A stretch of 64,000 nucleotides of DNA from assembly GCF_014207235.1 (NCBI RefSeq), contig NZ_JACHDA010000003.1:1-64000 (forward strand), in the 5' to 3' direction. Of the stretch, positions 35,878 to 44,659 are shown one piece after another (position 1 is the stretch's first letter; the number at the start of each line of letters is the position of its first letter). A model generated the notes under the pieces. That model saw nothing but the letters and a program-made list of their open reading frames with translations, ran no database searches and had not been told where the DNA came from. The position numbers and the translations under genes were made by a program. The DNA comes from Sphingopyxis sp. JAI128 (GTDB taxonomy: Bacteria; Pseudomonadota; Alphaproteobacteria; Sphingomonadales; Sphingomonadaceae).

Positions 35878-36663
35878 ATGATGTCGCGCCATTGCACCAT
35901 CGTCGCGGCGATCGGCGCCGCTTTCGCCGCGTCGGCCGGTGCGACTCAGGCGCCCTCCGCTCCGCCCCCGCTGCCCGACCCCGTGACCGAACGGCATTTC
36001 AGCCCCGCGGGCCGGATTTCGATCGAAACCTATCGGCTCGATCCCGCGACCGCGCCGGTTCCGTCGCCGACGGTCGCGCAGCGCCGCTACCTTGCGCACC
36101 GGCTGGGCAAGCAGGCGGGCAAGCCGCTCGACGTCGTCGTCGCCTGCTGGATCAAACCATCGGGCGAGGTCGCCGACAATTGCGCGCCGGACAATCTGCA
36201 CGCCTATTCCCAATTCGACGTGTTCGCGCTCGATTTCGCCCGCGTGCCCCGGCCGGTGTTTCCGGTCTTTCCCGAACTGACCGACCGCCGGCCCCGACCC
36301 CGCCGCGTCGAATATCGCTACCATTACGACGGCGCGCCGCTTGCGCCCATCGACTGGGACCGCGGGCCACTCGTCGACCGGCAGCAAATCGCTCCGCTCG
36401 CGCGCACCGACTGGGTTGAATATCCGATCCGCGCGATGGCGGCGCGCAAGGAGGCAAAGGTCCTCGTCGAATGCCAGGTGCAGGACGACCGATCGATCGT
36501 CTGCCGCACGCTCGACGTCGTACCGGCCGAGAATATGTCCCATTTTTCGGACGCCGGCGAATATCAATATATCGCGCGGCGCGCGCCCGCGACGCTCGCC
36601 GACGGCCGCGCCAGCGCCGGTGCGCGCGCGCGTTTCGAACTCGACTTCCGCCTGCCCGACTGA
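35878..36663 (+). CDS. Secreted protein of unknown function
   Basis: The start at ATG 35878 (MMSRHCTIVAAIGAAFAASA) follows a GGGGAG and gives 261 residues with a signal peptide. Pairs of cysteines occur at ACWIKPSGEVADNCAP and LVECQVQDDRSIVCRTLD. The VACWIKPSGEVADNC and ECQVQDDRSIVCR segments look like two related modules, similar in style to TonB C-terminal-like folds, but that is a guess. It is followed 34 bp downstream by another secreted protein gene. Confidence 0.75.
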   Translation: MMSRHCTIVAAIGAAFAASAGATQAPSAPPPLPDPVTERHFSPAGRISIETYRLDPATAPVPSPTVAQRRYLAHRLGKQAGKPLDVVVACWIKPSGEVADNCAPDNLHAYSQFDVFALDFARVPRPVFPVFPELTDRRPRPRRVEYRYHYDGAPLAPIDWDRGPLVDRQQIAPLARTDWVEYPIRAMAARKEAKVLVECQVQDDRSIVCRTLDVVPAENMSHFSDAGEYQYIARRAPATLADGRASAGARARFELDFRLPD

Positions 36664-36697
36664 CCGGGCGCGAATGTCACCAGGGGAGAGCCGCCGC

Positions 36698-37300
36698 ATG
36701 TCCAGCCCTCGCATCACCGCCGCCGCGCTCGTCCTCGCCGCGCTTGCGCCGCCTGCCGCCGCGACCTCGATCTACACCCCGCCGCCGCACAAGGCCGAGC
36801 GTGCGTGCGGGGTGCTCGCGGGGGTGCTCGCGCGGCTCGCGACCGCCGAACGCCGCGAACTCACCGACCTCCTGCTCGGCATGCAGGTGACGACCGACGC
36901 GCTCGGGCGCGTTCAGGGGGCCGAGTGGGACGCGCTGCTCGCGGAGCTGCGCACGCACAATGGCAAGCCGGACAAGTGGCCGATGCGGCTGACCGCGCTG
37001 CACCGCATCGACGACCGCGACCGCAAGAACGCCGCACTTTACGTGGCGATGGTCGAGCGCGAACGTTGGGAGCTGCATCGCTATGCAGGCGACGACGGCA
37101 TGCTGATGCCGGTCTATAAACCCGACCCGCATTATGACACCGCGCCGGGCTTCTGGATAGTCGTCTTCAGCGGCAACCAGGTCGTCAGCCTGCGCGAAGC
37201 GGGCGAACTCTATATGACGCGGCCGGGCAAGGCGACCGACTGCCGGGGCGCCGTCGACCCCGAGGGGCCCGTCGCCGTCACCGTACCCCGAAAGGACTAA
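36698..37300 (+). CDS. Secreted protein of unknown function
   Basis: The start at ATG 36698 follows GGGGAG and gives 200 residues with a signal peptide (MSSPRITAAALVLAALAPPA). The mature part begins TSIYTPPPHKAERACGVLAG and ends with a single further cysteine in ATDCRGAVDP, so one disulfide is possible. No family recognised. It probably shares an operon with 35878-36663. Confidence 0.75.
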   Translation: MSSPRITAAALVLAALAPPAAATSIYTPPPHKAERACGVLAGVLARLATAERRELTDLLLGMQVTTDALGRVQGAEWDALLAELRTHNGKPDKWPMRLTALHRIDDRDRKNAALYVAMVERERWELHRYAGDDGMLMPVYKPDPHYDTAPGFWIVVFSGNQVVSLREAGELYMTRPGKATDCRGAVDPEGPVAVTVPRKD

Positions 37301-37375
37301 CCGGGCCGTACGCGCGGCAAGCCGGTGCCGCACCTGCTTCATCCTTGCTATAGTGCACGCGAAAGGAGAAAGCCC

Positions 37376-37531
37376 ATGCAGGCCGTAACCGAAGGCGACC
37401 GCCGCAAGGAGGTGCGCCACCTCCTCGAACAGATCCAGGCGCATCCCGAACGCGACTGGACCGCGGCGCGCCAGCGCCTCGCGACGCTCAACAAGCTGAT
37501 CGCCACGTCGTCGCGTCAAGACCCGCACTAG
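37376..37531 (+). CDS. Small hypothetical protein
   Basis: This 51-residue protein begins MQAVTEGDRRKEVRHLLEQI after a strong AAAGGAGAAAG ribosome site. It is charged and helical (ERDWTAARQRLATLNKLIA). The ribosome site and clean composition make it likely real. Function unknown. Confidence 0.65.
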   Translation: MQAVTEGDRRKEVRHLLEQIQAHPERDWTAARQRLATLNKLIATSSRQDPH

Positions 37532-37662
37532 GGTCAAGGACCGGCCACTCGTCGCGCGCACGCCGCCGTCCGCCGCAATCACGCGGGAGACCGGAAACGC
37601 GCGGGCGCGCCGCCGGTTTCTCCCTCGATGCATCGGATTGATGCCCGACGATGGAGACCGAC

Positions 37663-38025
37663 ATGCGCAAAGTACCCGCCCTTATCGCGCTCGCCCTAGT
37701 CGCAGCGCCCGCGCTGGCGCAACCCGCCGCCGGTCCCGCGCCGCCTGCGGACACCGTCGACGGCAAAGCGGCCGATGCCGCCAACCTCACCCTCGCCACC
37801 CGCGAACAGGTCCGCCCTGGCGTCCAAATCCATTCGACCGACGGTCAGAGCATCGGCACCGTTCAGGGCATCGATGGCGATACCGCCATCGTCGTGCGCG
37901 ACGGCGCGCTCTATAATATCCCGCTCGCCGCCATCTATCATGGGGCGGTCGGGTCGTCGCATGGCCTCGTCACCAAATTGTCGCGCGCGGAGATCGAGGC
38001 GCGGACGACGGCGGCGGCCGAATAG
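37663..38025 (+). CDS. Secreted PRC-barrel-like protein
   Basis: I start at ATG 37663 (MRKVPALIALALVAAPALA), preceded by ATGGAGA, giving 120 residues with a signal peptide. The mature part has short beta strands: VRPGVQIHSTDGQSIGTVQG, DTAIVVRDGALYNIPLAAIY. This is the shape of a PRC-barrel-like domain. A perfect hairpin follows about 80 bp downstream. Confidence 0.75.
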   Translation: MRKVPALIALALVAAPALAQPAAGPAPPADTVDGKAADAANLTLATREQVRPGVQIHSTDGQSIGTVQGIDGDTAIVVRDGALYNIPLAAIYHGAVGSSHGLVTKLSRAEIEARTTAAAE

Positions 38026-38107
38026 CGCCGGGTATGAACAGCGGTGACCGCCCCTTGCAGCAAGGGAGGTCTCCGCTCAGCAGACCGCATCGCACCAGCG
38101 ATCGGGG

Positions 38108-38133
38108 AGGGAGCCGGGATGCCGGCTCCCTTT
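38108..38133 (+). terminator. Hairpin terminator
   Basis: AGGGAGCCGG (38108-38117) pairs perfectly with CCGGCTCCCT (38122-38131) across a GATG loop; the last T begins a short TTT run. It lies 82 bp after the PRC-barrel-like gene. Confidence 0.6.
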
Positions 38134-38243
38134 CGCCGTTCTGCCGAGGGTGCCGAGGCCAAGAAAATGGCCCGCCCCGGAGGGGGAGCGGACCAGTTTC
38201 GGTGCCGGCGCGCCGGATGACGTCGCCGGTCCTCTATTGTTCG

Positions 38244-38483
38244 CTATTCAGCCTCTTCGAACAGGTCGATCGCATTGGCCGCATTGGCCGAAAGGCGGAC
38301 GGTGTCGCCCTCGACCGCTGCTACAAGGCCGGCGGGTAGATAGTGATGCTTGCCATCGACGCTGTCGGCCTTGGTCAGCTTGATGCGCTCGCCGTCGAGA
38401 TGGTCGACGGTGCCGATATGGACGCCGTCGGCGCCGATGACATTCATGTGTTCCTTGATCGCGCTATGGTCATGCCCTGCCAT
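38244..38483 (-). CDS. DUF2171-type small protein
   Basis: This 79-residue protein starts at ATG 38483, with GGAG seven bases upstream. It reads MAGHDHSAIKEHMNVIGADG, then VHIGTVDHLDGERIKLTKAD, DGKHHYLP and VEGDTVRLSANAANAIDL. This is the DUF2171 pattern, a short PRC-barrel-like cytoplasmic protein common in sphingomonads. Function unknown. Confidence 0.8.
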   Translation of the reverse strand: MAGHDHSAIKEHMNVIGADGVHIGTVDHLDGERIKLTKADSVDGKHHYLPAGLVAAVEGDTVRLSANAANAIDLFEEAE

Positions 38484-38622
38484 CGTAAGTCTCCTTGCGC
38501 TCCGGAAAAGGGGAGCCTCGCCATCATACGCATCGAAAGCGAGTCGGCTCCATAGGTCGAGACGGGCCGCCCCAAAGCTGCGCCCGCTTTCCAAGCGTGC
38601 GACGCGGCGATAGACTTCGCCA

Positions 38623-39417
38623 ATGCGTTATTTTGCCCTGCTCGCCGCGCCCCTGCTTGTCGCTGCGCCCTTTCCGGCTTTCGCCTGCTCGGTCGCGCCG
38701 GACTATCGGGTGCCGACGAACCTCGCACTCGTCGAGAGCGCGGGCCTGATCCTGCTCGGCACCGTGACCGACGGCGATTTCGCGCCCGGCAGCAGCGAAG
38801 AGCAGATGGTCACGGTCGAACCGGCCGAGACGCTCAAGGGCGCGATGCCGACGGGGCCGGTGGCATTGCCCGGGATGATCGCGACGGGGACCGGAACGCC
38901 ACTCAGCAATCCCTATGAACTCGGCGAAGCGCATCCGCAGAGCTTCGCCGGGGCGTGCATCCGCTATGTCTTCCCGCGCGGGTCGCGCGTCCTCTTCTTC
39001 CTCGACCGGCAGGATGGCGGCTGGCGCGCGGCGGGCGGCGCATTCAGCCGCTGGGCCGAAGACGTGCTGACCGACGACGCGCCCTGGTTGCAGCTCGTAC
39101 GCTTTTACATCGACATCGCCAAACTGCCCGAAGCGGAACGCGCCGACGCGCTGGTCGAGCGCCGCGACGAACTCGCCGCGCTGGGCGACGATCCCGTCGC
39201 ACAGCTGGTCGCCGCGGACATCGACCGCCAGCTTGCGGGGCCGAACCCGCCGCTGCGCGGCGAACTGCCCCCCGCGCCCGACCCGGCGGACGCCGAGAGC
39301 GCCGAAGAGATGATCGAAGCCGCCGACGCCGCCGCCGCGGTCGCCGATGGAACGGACACCGAAAGCGAACGCGAAGAGACGGATATCGAACGCGAGGACG
39401 GCGAACCGCGCGACTAG
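38623..39417 (+). CDS. Secreted protein of unknown function with an acidic tail
   Basis: This 264-residue protein has a signal peptide (MRYFALLAAPLLVAAPFPAF) with a cysteine just after the cut (ACSVAPDY). The mature region includes LALVESAGLILLGTVTDGDF and GACIRYVFPRGSRVLFFLD. The last 60 residues are very acidic (EEMIEAADAAAAVADGTDTE). It converges with a thermonuclease gene, overlapping by four bases. No family recognised. Confidence 0.75.
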   Translation: MRYFALLAAPLLVAAPFPAFACSVAPDYRVPTNLALVESAGLILLGTVTDGDFAPGSSEEQMVTVEPAETLKGAMPTGPVALPGMIATGTGTPLSNPYELGEAHPQSFAGACIRYVFPRGSRVLFFLDRQDGGWRAAGGAFSRWAEDVLTDDAPWLQLVRFYIDIAKLPEAERADALVERRDELAALGDDPVAQLVAADIDRQLAGPNPPLRGELPPAPDPADAESAEEMIEAADAAAAVADGTDTESEREETDIEREDGEPRD

Positions 39418-40013
39418 GAAGCGCCAGTGCACCAAGGGCGCCGTCGGCCCTCCCACGGCCGCGCCAGCCCTTCGCCGATGAGCAGCGATCCGACGCTGTC
39501 GCCGCCGCGCGTGACGATCCGCAATTTGCGCCCGTAACGGTCGCTGTCGCGCCCGGCGCTTTCGAGGCTGAAGGCACCGGCGTTCAGCCATTGCTGCAGG
39601 CGCTCGGTTGCCGCGCCGCCCAGCGCCGCCTCTTCGGCGCAGCGCGCGGGATGGGTTTCGGGGGTGTCGATGTCCGCGATCCGGTATTTTTCGTCCGCGA
39701 ACCAGAAGGTGTCGCCATCGACGACGCAATTGCTGCCGCCGCCGCTGTGGCAAAAGGTGAAATGGGCCGACAATCCATCGCGAATCGGCCCATGGGGCGC
39801 CGCGCCATCCTCTGACGCGAAGAGCGCCGCGACGGGAGCAACGACGGCGTCGGTCTCCTCCGGAAACCGCAGGAAAGTCGAAAGCGCAGCGACGAACGCG
39901 ACCATCATGGCCGGCGCCAGCCACAGGTTGGATCGCACGGGCCGGCGACGCTGGATGGGCTTGCGGCGGCGCGCTGCACGCCGCGGCTTATGGTGGAAAT
40001 CGGGGCCGGACAT
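39414..40013 (-). CDS. Membrane-anchored thermonuclease (SNase family)
   Basis: This 199-residue protein has a basic N-terminus and one hydrophobic helix (LWLAPAMMVAFVAALSTFL), then an SNase fold: CVVDGDTFWFADEKYRIADI, DTPETHPARC, and RDSDRYGRKLRI. The catalytic Arg/Glu/Arg set of staphylococcal-type nuclease appears to be present. The anchor suggests a periplasm-facing nuclease. Confidence 0.9.
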   Translation of the reverse strand: MSGPDFHHKPRRAARRRKPIQRRRPVRSNLWLAPAMMVAFVAALSTFLRFPEETDAVVAPVAALFASEDGAAPHGPIRDGLSAHFTFCHSGGGSNCVVDGDTFWFADEKYRIADIDTPETHPARCAEEAALGGAATERLQQWLNAGAFSLESAGRDSDRYGRKLRIVTRGGDSVGSLLIGEGLARPWEGRRRPWCTGAS

Positions 40014-40129
40014 ATCCCGACCCTAGCGTTTAGGGCTTAGCAAAATCCCAACGAGGCATCTCCGCAATGGCAGCCAAGGCTCGGCAATCGCATTCGCTCC
40101 GGCACCGTTTCAGACCCTATGTCGATCGA

Positions 40130-40444
40130 TCAGGGCGCGCCGCGCGGCTCGTCGTCGTCCACTCCGCCTGGCCCCAATTCGTCATCCTCGTCATCGTCGC
40201 TGCGCTCGCCGCGATAAGCGTCCATGTCGATCCGGCCCGATCGTTCCATCTGGCGCATATGATCGACCAGATCCTGCACATCGTCGCTCGCGTCGCCGCT
40301 CGGCTTCTTGGCACTATCCTCCAGGCGCGTCTCGCGCCGCGCCGCCTCGGCGACGCTTTGTGCCTGCGCGCTCTCGTCATCCTGCTCGCGGTTGCGGGCT
40401 TCTGGGGCATCTGCTGCGGGGGGTATGCGGGGATCGTCGATCAT
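40130..40444 (-). CDS. Acidic hypothetical protein
   Basis: This 104-residue, strongly charged protein starts after a clear AAAGGAG ribosome site. It includes VQDLVDHMRQMERSGRIDMD and a C-terminus rich in Asp (SDDDEDDELG). It is probably largely disordered. It follows the DsbA-like gene by about 55 bp on the same strand, and the two may be co-transcribed. Confidence 0.75.
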   Translation of the reverse strand: MIDDPRIPPAADAPEARNREQDDESAQAQSVAEAARRETRLEDSAKKPSGDASDDVQDLVDHMRQMERSGRIDMDAYRGERSDDDEDDELGPGGVDDDEPRGAP

Positions 40445-40499
40445 GGCCAGCTCCTTTCAGGGGATGGCCGGAAAACGCACAGCTTCGTCGTGCCGTTCC

Positions 40500-41192
40500 T
40501 CAGACGGTCGCGGCGAGCACCTTATTCTCGATTACGCGGATGAACGCCTCCGGATCTTGCGCGCCAGGAATCAGCATCCGACCGCCCAGAATGAAGGCGG
40601 GCACGCCGGTGATATTCTGGTCGGCCCAATAGGCTTCCTCGGTGCGCACCATGTCGCCGAACTCGCCCGACGCAAGGATCCCCACCGCGCGGTCGCGGTC
40701 GAGCCCGACCGATGCTGCGACATCCGCCAATACGCCATGGTCGCTGACATCGCGATTGTCGGTAAAATGCGCGGCGAATAGCGCCAGCTTCAATGCCGTC
40801 TGCACCCCGGTAGGCCCCTCCTGCTCGGGCTCCTCTATCGCGCCGGCCCACGTCAGCAGGCGGTGCGCGTCGAAACTGTTGCGCATGCGGAAATCGGGAC
40901 CGCGGTTGAAGGCAAAGCCCAGCTCGCCGGCGAGACTGGCGAGCCGCCCCGTATTGGCGCGGCTCTGCTCGGGGCCAATGCCATATTTGCGCATGACATG
41001 GCTGCCCGCATCCTCGCCCTCCGGCGGCATGTCGGGATTGAGCTCGAAGGGATGCCACTGAATGCGAAAATCCAGTCGTCCGGCGAAATAATCCATGACC
41101 TGACGGAATTTCAGCCAGCCGATGATGCACCACGGGCACATCACGTCGGATACGATATCGACGCTCAGGCGCGGAACCCGCGGTTCAGTCAA
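40500..41192 (-). CDS. DsbA-like oxidoreductase of the FrnE type
   Basis: This protein starts at TTG 41192, chosen because an AGGAGA lies just upstream (41199-41204). It has 230 residues with no signal peptide. The thioredoxin fold starts VDIVSDVMCPWCIIGWLKFR, with the CPWC active site at 19-22, and includes a long helical insertion and the cis-Pro region ITGVPAFILGGR. It matches the cytoplasmic FrnE/2-hydroxychromene-isomerase-like DsbA family. The substrate is unknown. A 46-residue basic protein is encoded just upstream. Confidence 0.88.
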   Translation of the reverse strand: MTEPRVPRLSVDIVSDVMCPWCIIGWLKFRQVMDYFAGRLDFRIQWHPFELNPDMPPEGEDAGSHVMRKYGIGPEQSRANTGRLASLAGELGFAFNRGPDFRMRNSFDAHRLLTWAGAIEEPEQEGPTGVQTALKLALFAAHFTDNRDVSDHGVLADVAASVGLDRDRAVGILASGEFGDMVRTEEAYWADQNITGVPAFILGGRMLIPGAQDPEAFIRVIENKVLAATV

Positions 41193-41224
41193 AGCCGATC
41201 TCCTGCCGGCGCGGCGCGCCGTGC

Positions 41225-41365
41225 TCAATCGGCTGCACGGCGATCCTTGCCCGTTCGCCGGTCGCCCTTGCGGCGATCCGGCCCATTGTAACCGGGATCT
41301 TCGGCCTTGCGTCGGTCGCCCGCACGCCGGTCCGAACGCACCCTCTTATCGTCACCGTCTGCCAC
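41225..41365 (-). CDS. Small basic microprotein with RR repeats
   Basis: This 46-codon frame starts at GTG 41365 after GGGGAGGAAG and stops at TGA 41225. It encodes a highly charged, Arg-rich protein with repeated units such as SDRRAGDRRKAEDPGYNG and PDRRKGDRRTGKDRRAAD. It is too short for usual gene calling but has an excellent ribosome site. It lies just upstream of the DsbA-like gene on the same strand, 32 bp before it. It may bind nucleic acid or an acidic partner. Confidence 0.6.
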   Translation of the reverse strand: MADGDDKRVRSDRRAGDRRKAEDPGYNGPDRRKGDRRTGKDRRAAD

Positions 41366-41467
41366 AGGCTTCCTCCCCGCCCAAAGGAAAATGGAAGCGA
41401 CCCGGCACTCAGTAACTCATATAATGCTAAAAAAGACAAGCAACGGTCCGGATCCGCCGCTTGTTGG

Positions 41468-41485
41468 CCCCGGCTTTCGCCGGGG
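41468..41485. repeat. Palindromic half-repeat hairpin
   Basis: CCCCGGC and GCCGGGG form a perfect seven-base stem around TTTC, the terminal unit of the repeat at 15095-15172. It lies 50 bp after the DUF4345-like gene and may also end its transcript. Confidence 0.6.
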
Positions 41486-41534
41486 TTCATATCTCTATCG
41501 GCCACGTCCGGCCGAAAATCGACGATCTGCCGAG

Positions 41535-41963
41535 TTAATGACCTGCATTGGCCGTTCCATCGACCGGAGCCACCGGCGCCGGCCGCGACAGCACCCACCA
41601 ACCGCCGATCATCAGCAGCACCGACAAGGCCTCGACGATCATGCCCTGCACGATCCCCGAATTGACCGGATCACCGCTCGCGGCTCCGAACAGCCGCCCG
41701 GCCAGCGCGGTGCCGTAAAGCGCCGCGGGCACCAGCAACGCGCGTACCCACGCCGGGACCAATGCGCCGAGCGCCGCCGCGCCCGCCGATACAAGAAAGA
41801 AGGACGACAGATCGGCGCGCAGGGTGTTGATCGCGACCCCGCTGATCGTAAAGCCGAAAGTCTCGGTATAGCTCGCTGGATCGATCAACCCGCGCGCGCC
41901 CACGATGCCAAAAAATGCCGCCCACAGCAGGACGGCGCCGCGCAAGACCATATCGACCATCAT
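41535..41963 (-). CDS. DUF4345-like four-helix membrane protein
   Basis: The start at ATG 41963 (MMVDMVLRGAVLLWAAFFGI) follows GGGAGAAAA and gives 142 residues with about four helices. It contains DPASYTETFGFTISGVAINT and LRADLSSFFLVSAGAAALGA, the style of DUF4345 membrane proteins. Long frames upstream are antisense to mnmA and not real. Function unknown. Confidence 0.75.
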   Translation of the reverse strand: MMVDMVLRGAVLLWAAFFGIVGARGLIDPASYTETFGFTISGVAINTLRADLSSFFLVSAGAAALGALVPAWVRALLVPAALYGTALAGRLFGAASGDPVNSGIVQGMIVEALSVLLMIGGWWVLSRPAPVAPVDGTANAGH

Positions 41964-42022
41964 TTTTCTCCCGGTTTGCCGCAAGCTGCGCCATCGGGGG
42001 AGAAAGTTCAATCTCTTCCGCT

Positions 42023-43177
42023 TCAAAGACCGGAGGAAGCGAACGTCTCTTCGATCCAGCCGCCGCCGAGCACGCGTGAATTGTCGGCGGTATCGTAGAG
42101 CACCGCCGCCTGTCCCGGCGCGACGCCATATTCGGCTTCGGCAAAGATCAGCCGGTCGCCCGCGATCGTCGCCGGTACCGGCTTCGCCATGCTGCGCACC
42201 TTCGCCAGCACGTCGCGCCCCTCGACCGCCGCTAGCCAGTTTGCCTCGCCCAGCCGCGCCCCTGACACGGCAAGCGCGCGCCGCGGCCCGACGATCACTT
42301 CCTTCTTTTCCGCATCGAGCCGCACCACGTAAAGCGGTTCGGCCCGACCGCCGATCTCGATCCCGCGGCGCTGGCCGACCGTATAATGGATTAGCCCCTT
42401 GTGCGCCCCGAGCACGCTGCCGTCGACATGGACGATCGCGCCCCGGTCGTCGGCTTCGGGGCGCAGCTTCCTGACCAGCGTGGCATAATCGCCGTCGGGA
42501 ACGAAACAAATGTCCTGGCTGTCGGGCTTGCTCGCGACGCCAAGCCCCAGGTCGCGCGCGATCTCGCGCACCACGCTCTTTTCGAGGCCTCCCAATGGAA
42601 AGCGCAGAAAATCGAGCTGGTCCTGCGTCGTCGCGAACAGGAAATAGCTCTGGTCCCGCGCCGGGTCGATCGCGCGGTGCAGTTCGGAGCCCGCGGGCCC
42701 CATCACGCGCCGGACATAATGGCCGGTCGCAAGGCAATCGGCGCCAAGCTCTTTCGCAAGGCGGAACAGGTCGGTGAATTTCACCCCCATATTACAGCGC
42801 ACGCAGGGGATCGGTGTCCGTCCGCTCAGATATTCGTCGGCGAACTGGTCGATCACCGTGTCGCGGAAACGGCTTTCATGGTCATAGACATGGTGCGCGA
42901 AGCCCAGCCGGTCGGCGACCGCGCGCGCGTCGCGAATATCTTGACCGGCACAGCAGGCGCCGATGCGCTTCGCCTTCGCTCCATGATCGTAGAGTTGCAG
43001 CGTCACGCCAATGACCTCGGCGCCCGACCGCGCCGCGAGCGCGGCAACGACGCTCGAGTCGACTCCGCCCGACATCGCGACGACGATTCGCCTGTCTTTC
43101 AGCGGCATGGGCAGCTGAAAATCGGCCCGGGCAAGTCCGGCGGGGGAGGAAATCATATCGATCATGATCGGCGCCAT
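42023..43177 (-). CDS. mnmA: tRNA-specific 2-thiouridylase MnmA
   Basis: This 384-residue enzyme installs 2-thiouridine at U34 of tRNA Lys, Glu and Gln, using persulfide sulfur and ATP. The P-loop is [18 protein letters not shown]. Catalytic cysteines lie in [14 protein letters not shown] and in [16 protein letters not shown], with LATGHYVRR and [10 protein letters not shown] in between. The C-terminal domain is complete. The gene has a long upstream gap shared with the divergent sciP region. Confidence 0.97.
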   Translation of the reverse strand: MAPIMIDMISSPAGLARADFQLPMPLKDRRIVVAMSGGVDSSVVAALAARSGAEVIGVTLQLYDHGAKAKRIGACCAGQDIRDARAVADRLGFAHHVYDHESRFRDTVIDQFADEYLSGRTPIPCVRCNMGVKFTDLFRLAKELGADCLATGHYVRRVMGPAGSELHRAIDPARDQSYFLFATTQDQLDFLRFPLGGLEKSVVREIARDLGLGVASKPDSQDICFVPDGDYATLVRKLRPEADDRGAIVHVDGSVLGAHKGLIHYTVGQRRGIEIGGRAEPLYVVRLDAEKKEVIVGPRRALAVSGARLGEANWLAAVEGRDVLAKVRSMAKPVPATIAGDRLIFAEAEYGVAPGQAAVLYDTADNSRVLGGGWIEETFASSGL

Positions 43178-43239
43178 CTAGGGATTCGGGCCTCGAAATA
43201 CCAGCTTTTCCGCCATGCACGTCAAGATATTGACGGGGG

Positions 43240-43254
43240 TTAAGCTTCGCTAAC
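43240..43254 (+). promoter_or_regulatory. Candidate CtrA site upstream of sciP
   Basis: TTAA-N7-TAAC (TTAAGCTTCGCTAAC) departs only in its right half from the CtrA consensus TTAA-N7-TTAA(C). It lies between mnmA and sciP, in the region where a sciP promoter is expected. Confidence 0.4.
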
Positions 43255-43309
43255 AGGGACTGAAACGGGCATTTACGGGACTTTAGGTCCTCTGCGCTAA
43301 ACCGGCATC

Positions 43310-43690
43310 ATGAACGTCGCCCCGTCAGAATTTCCGCGCCTGCCCGGTGCCACGAGAATGTCGAAGCCCGCCTTCGACATCATCATGGCCGTGTCCGGGG
43401 CGCGTCAGGCGATGCTGCCGACGGCGCGGCTGGTGCGAGCGCAGGCGGTGCGCGAATCGCACGCTGCAACGCTTAACGCCCTGCGTCGAATTCTGGGCGG
43501 CGCGCGCCGGACGACGGAACAAACGGCGCCACGCGTCGTTCGCTTCCTCGATCTGTCGGACGAGGTGAACGCCCTGCCGGAAACTATGAATGACCTGTTT
43601 ACCAGAGGGCTTCAGTCGATGTTGAATCCCTCTGGCCTAGATCAAAAATCGTCGGAACCACCCCCCTCCGACGATGCAAATATGGAATGA
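43310..43690 (+). CDS. Possible hypothetical protein upstream of sciP
   Basis: This 126-residue frame has balanced composition (MAVSGARQAMLPTARLVRAQ, RVVRFLDLSDEVNALPE, MNDLFTRGLQSMLN) unlike the Arg-rich shadows around it. It lacks a ribosome site at ATG 43310; ATG 43358 is an alternative. Its stop overlaps the sciP start (ATGA), which hints at coupling. I do not recognise it. Confidence 0.4.
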   Translation: MNVAPSEFPRLPGATRMSKPAFDIIMAVSGARQAMLPTARLVRAQAVRESHAATLNALRRILGGARRTTEQTAPRVVRFLDLSDEVNALPETMNDLFTRGLQSMLNPSGLDQKSSEPPPSDDANME

Positions 43691-43992
43691 CTATGATCGA
43701 GAATCAGAAAATCCGGCCCGCACAGGTCATCGGCCCCTTGGGCGAACCGCTGACGCTGGACACCTTGCCGCCCGCATCGACGACCCGCTGGGTCGTTCGC
43801 CGCAAAGCGGAGGTTGTTGCGGCCGTCAACGGCGGACTGCTGTCCGTCGACGAGGCGTGCGAACGCTACGGGCTGACCCTCGAGGAATTTGCCAGCTGGC
43901 AGCGGTCGATCGACCGCAGCGGCATGCCCGGACTGCGTGTAACGCGCATCCAGCATTATCGCGACCTCTACGAGCGCCAACAGCGCTTCTGA
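43687..43992 (+). CDS. sciP: CtrA inhibitor SciP (DUF1153)
   Basis: This 101-residue helix-turn-helix protein matches SciP over its length: VIGPLGEPLTLDTLPPASTT, RWVVRRKAEVVAAVNGG, LLSVDEACERYGLTLEEF, ASWQRSIDRSGMPGLRVTR. In Caulobacter, SciP binds CtrA and blocks its activation of target promoters, which restricts CtrA output to part of the cell cycle. The start at 43687 or the in-frame ATG at 43693 is open. A strong terminator follows. Confidence 0.93.
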   Translation: MTMIENQKIRPAQVIGPLGEPLTLDTLPPASTTRWVVRRKAEVVAAVNGGLLSVDEACERYGLTLEEFASWQRSIDRSGMPGLRVTRIQHYRDLYERQQRF

Positions 43993-44016
43993 GCCGCGGG
44001 ACCGGACCAGGACGAG

Positions 44017-44045
44017 AGAGGGCGCTTCGGGCGCCCTCTTTTTTG
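44017..44045 (+). terminator. Intrinsic terminator after sciP
   Basis: AGAGGGCGC (44017-44025) pairs with GCGCCCTCT (44031-44039) around TTCGG, followed by a T run. Confidence 0.9.
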
Positions 44046-44175
44046 TCTTCGAACAGCGGACAGCGTCCGAAACCCGAAGAAAGCGCTGCTGTTTTCAATA
44101 GGATGACGTTTTCTTTGCAACTCTCCCGTTCATCCCGCGTTAAGCGGCTGAGTCAATTTTTGGAGAGAACTCGAC

Positions 44176-44451
44176 ATGCGCAAGATGATTATCGCCCTCA
44201 CCGCCGCCTCGGCCCTCTCGCTCGGCGCCTGCCAGAGCCCGGCCGCCGACAAGGTCGAGGACCAGGCCGAAGCCCAAGCCGACGCGATCGACGATCAGGC
44301 TGACACCATGCCCGAAGGCCCCGCCAAGGAAGCAATGGAAGAGAAGGCCGACAAGGTCGAGGAAATGGGCGAGGAAAAGGCCAACGCGATGGACGACAAT
44401 GGCGAGATCGCCCCGTCCGAAACCGGCGTCGGCGACACGCAAACCAAATAA
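44176..44451 (+). CDS. Small acidic lipoprotein
   Basis: This 91-residue protein has a lipoprotein signal (MRKMIIALTAASALSLGAC, lipobox LGAC) after a TTTGGAGAG ribosome site. The mature part is acidic and coil-forming with Asp/Glu/Ala/Lys (ADKVEDQAEAQADAIDDQAD). Similar acidic lipoproteins are common in sphingomonads; function unknown. A perfect terminator follows. Confidence 0.85.
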   Translation: MRKMIIALTAASALSLGACQSPAADKVEDQAEAQADAIDDQADTMPEGPAKEAMEEKADKVEEMGEEKANAMDDNGEIAPSETGVGDTQTK

Positions 44452-44470
44452 TCCCTCTTCCGGGATCGCC

Positions 44471-44505
44471 AAAGGGCGCCGGAGCCAAGCTCCGGCGCCC
44501 TTTTT
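44471..44505 (+). terminator. Intrinsic terminator after the lipoprotein
   Basis: AAAGGGCGCCGGAGC (44471-44485) pairs with GCTCCGGCGCCCTTT (44489-44503) around a CAA loop, followed by more T. Confidence 0.93.
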
Positions 44506-44659
44506 GCATGCCCGGAACGGTCGCCACGCTGTGACCCGCGTCACCGCTGCGCCGCGCCGCGCGCGCTAATCCCAATTTCGGGGCGGCGAGGTCACCCTTG
44601 CCCCCTCACCTCCCTGCCGCCGTCTGCGACCCGCGGCGGCGGGGAGGACCAGCCATTCG

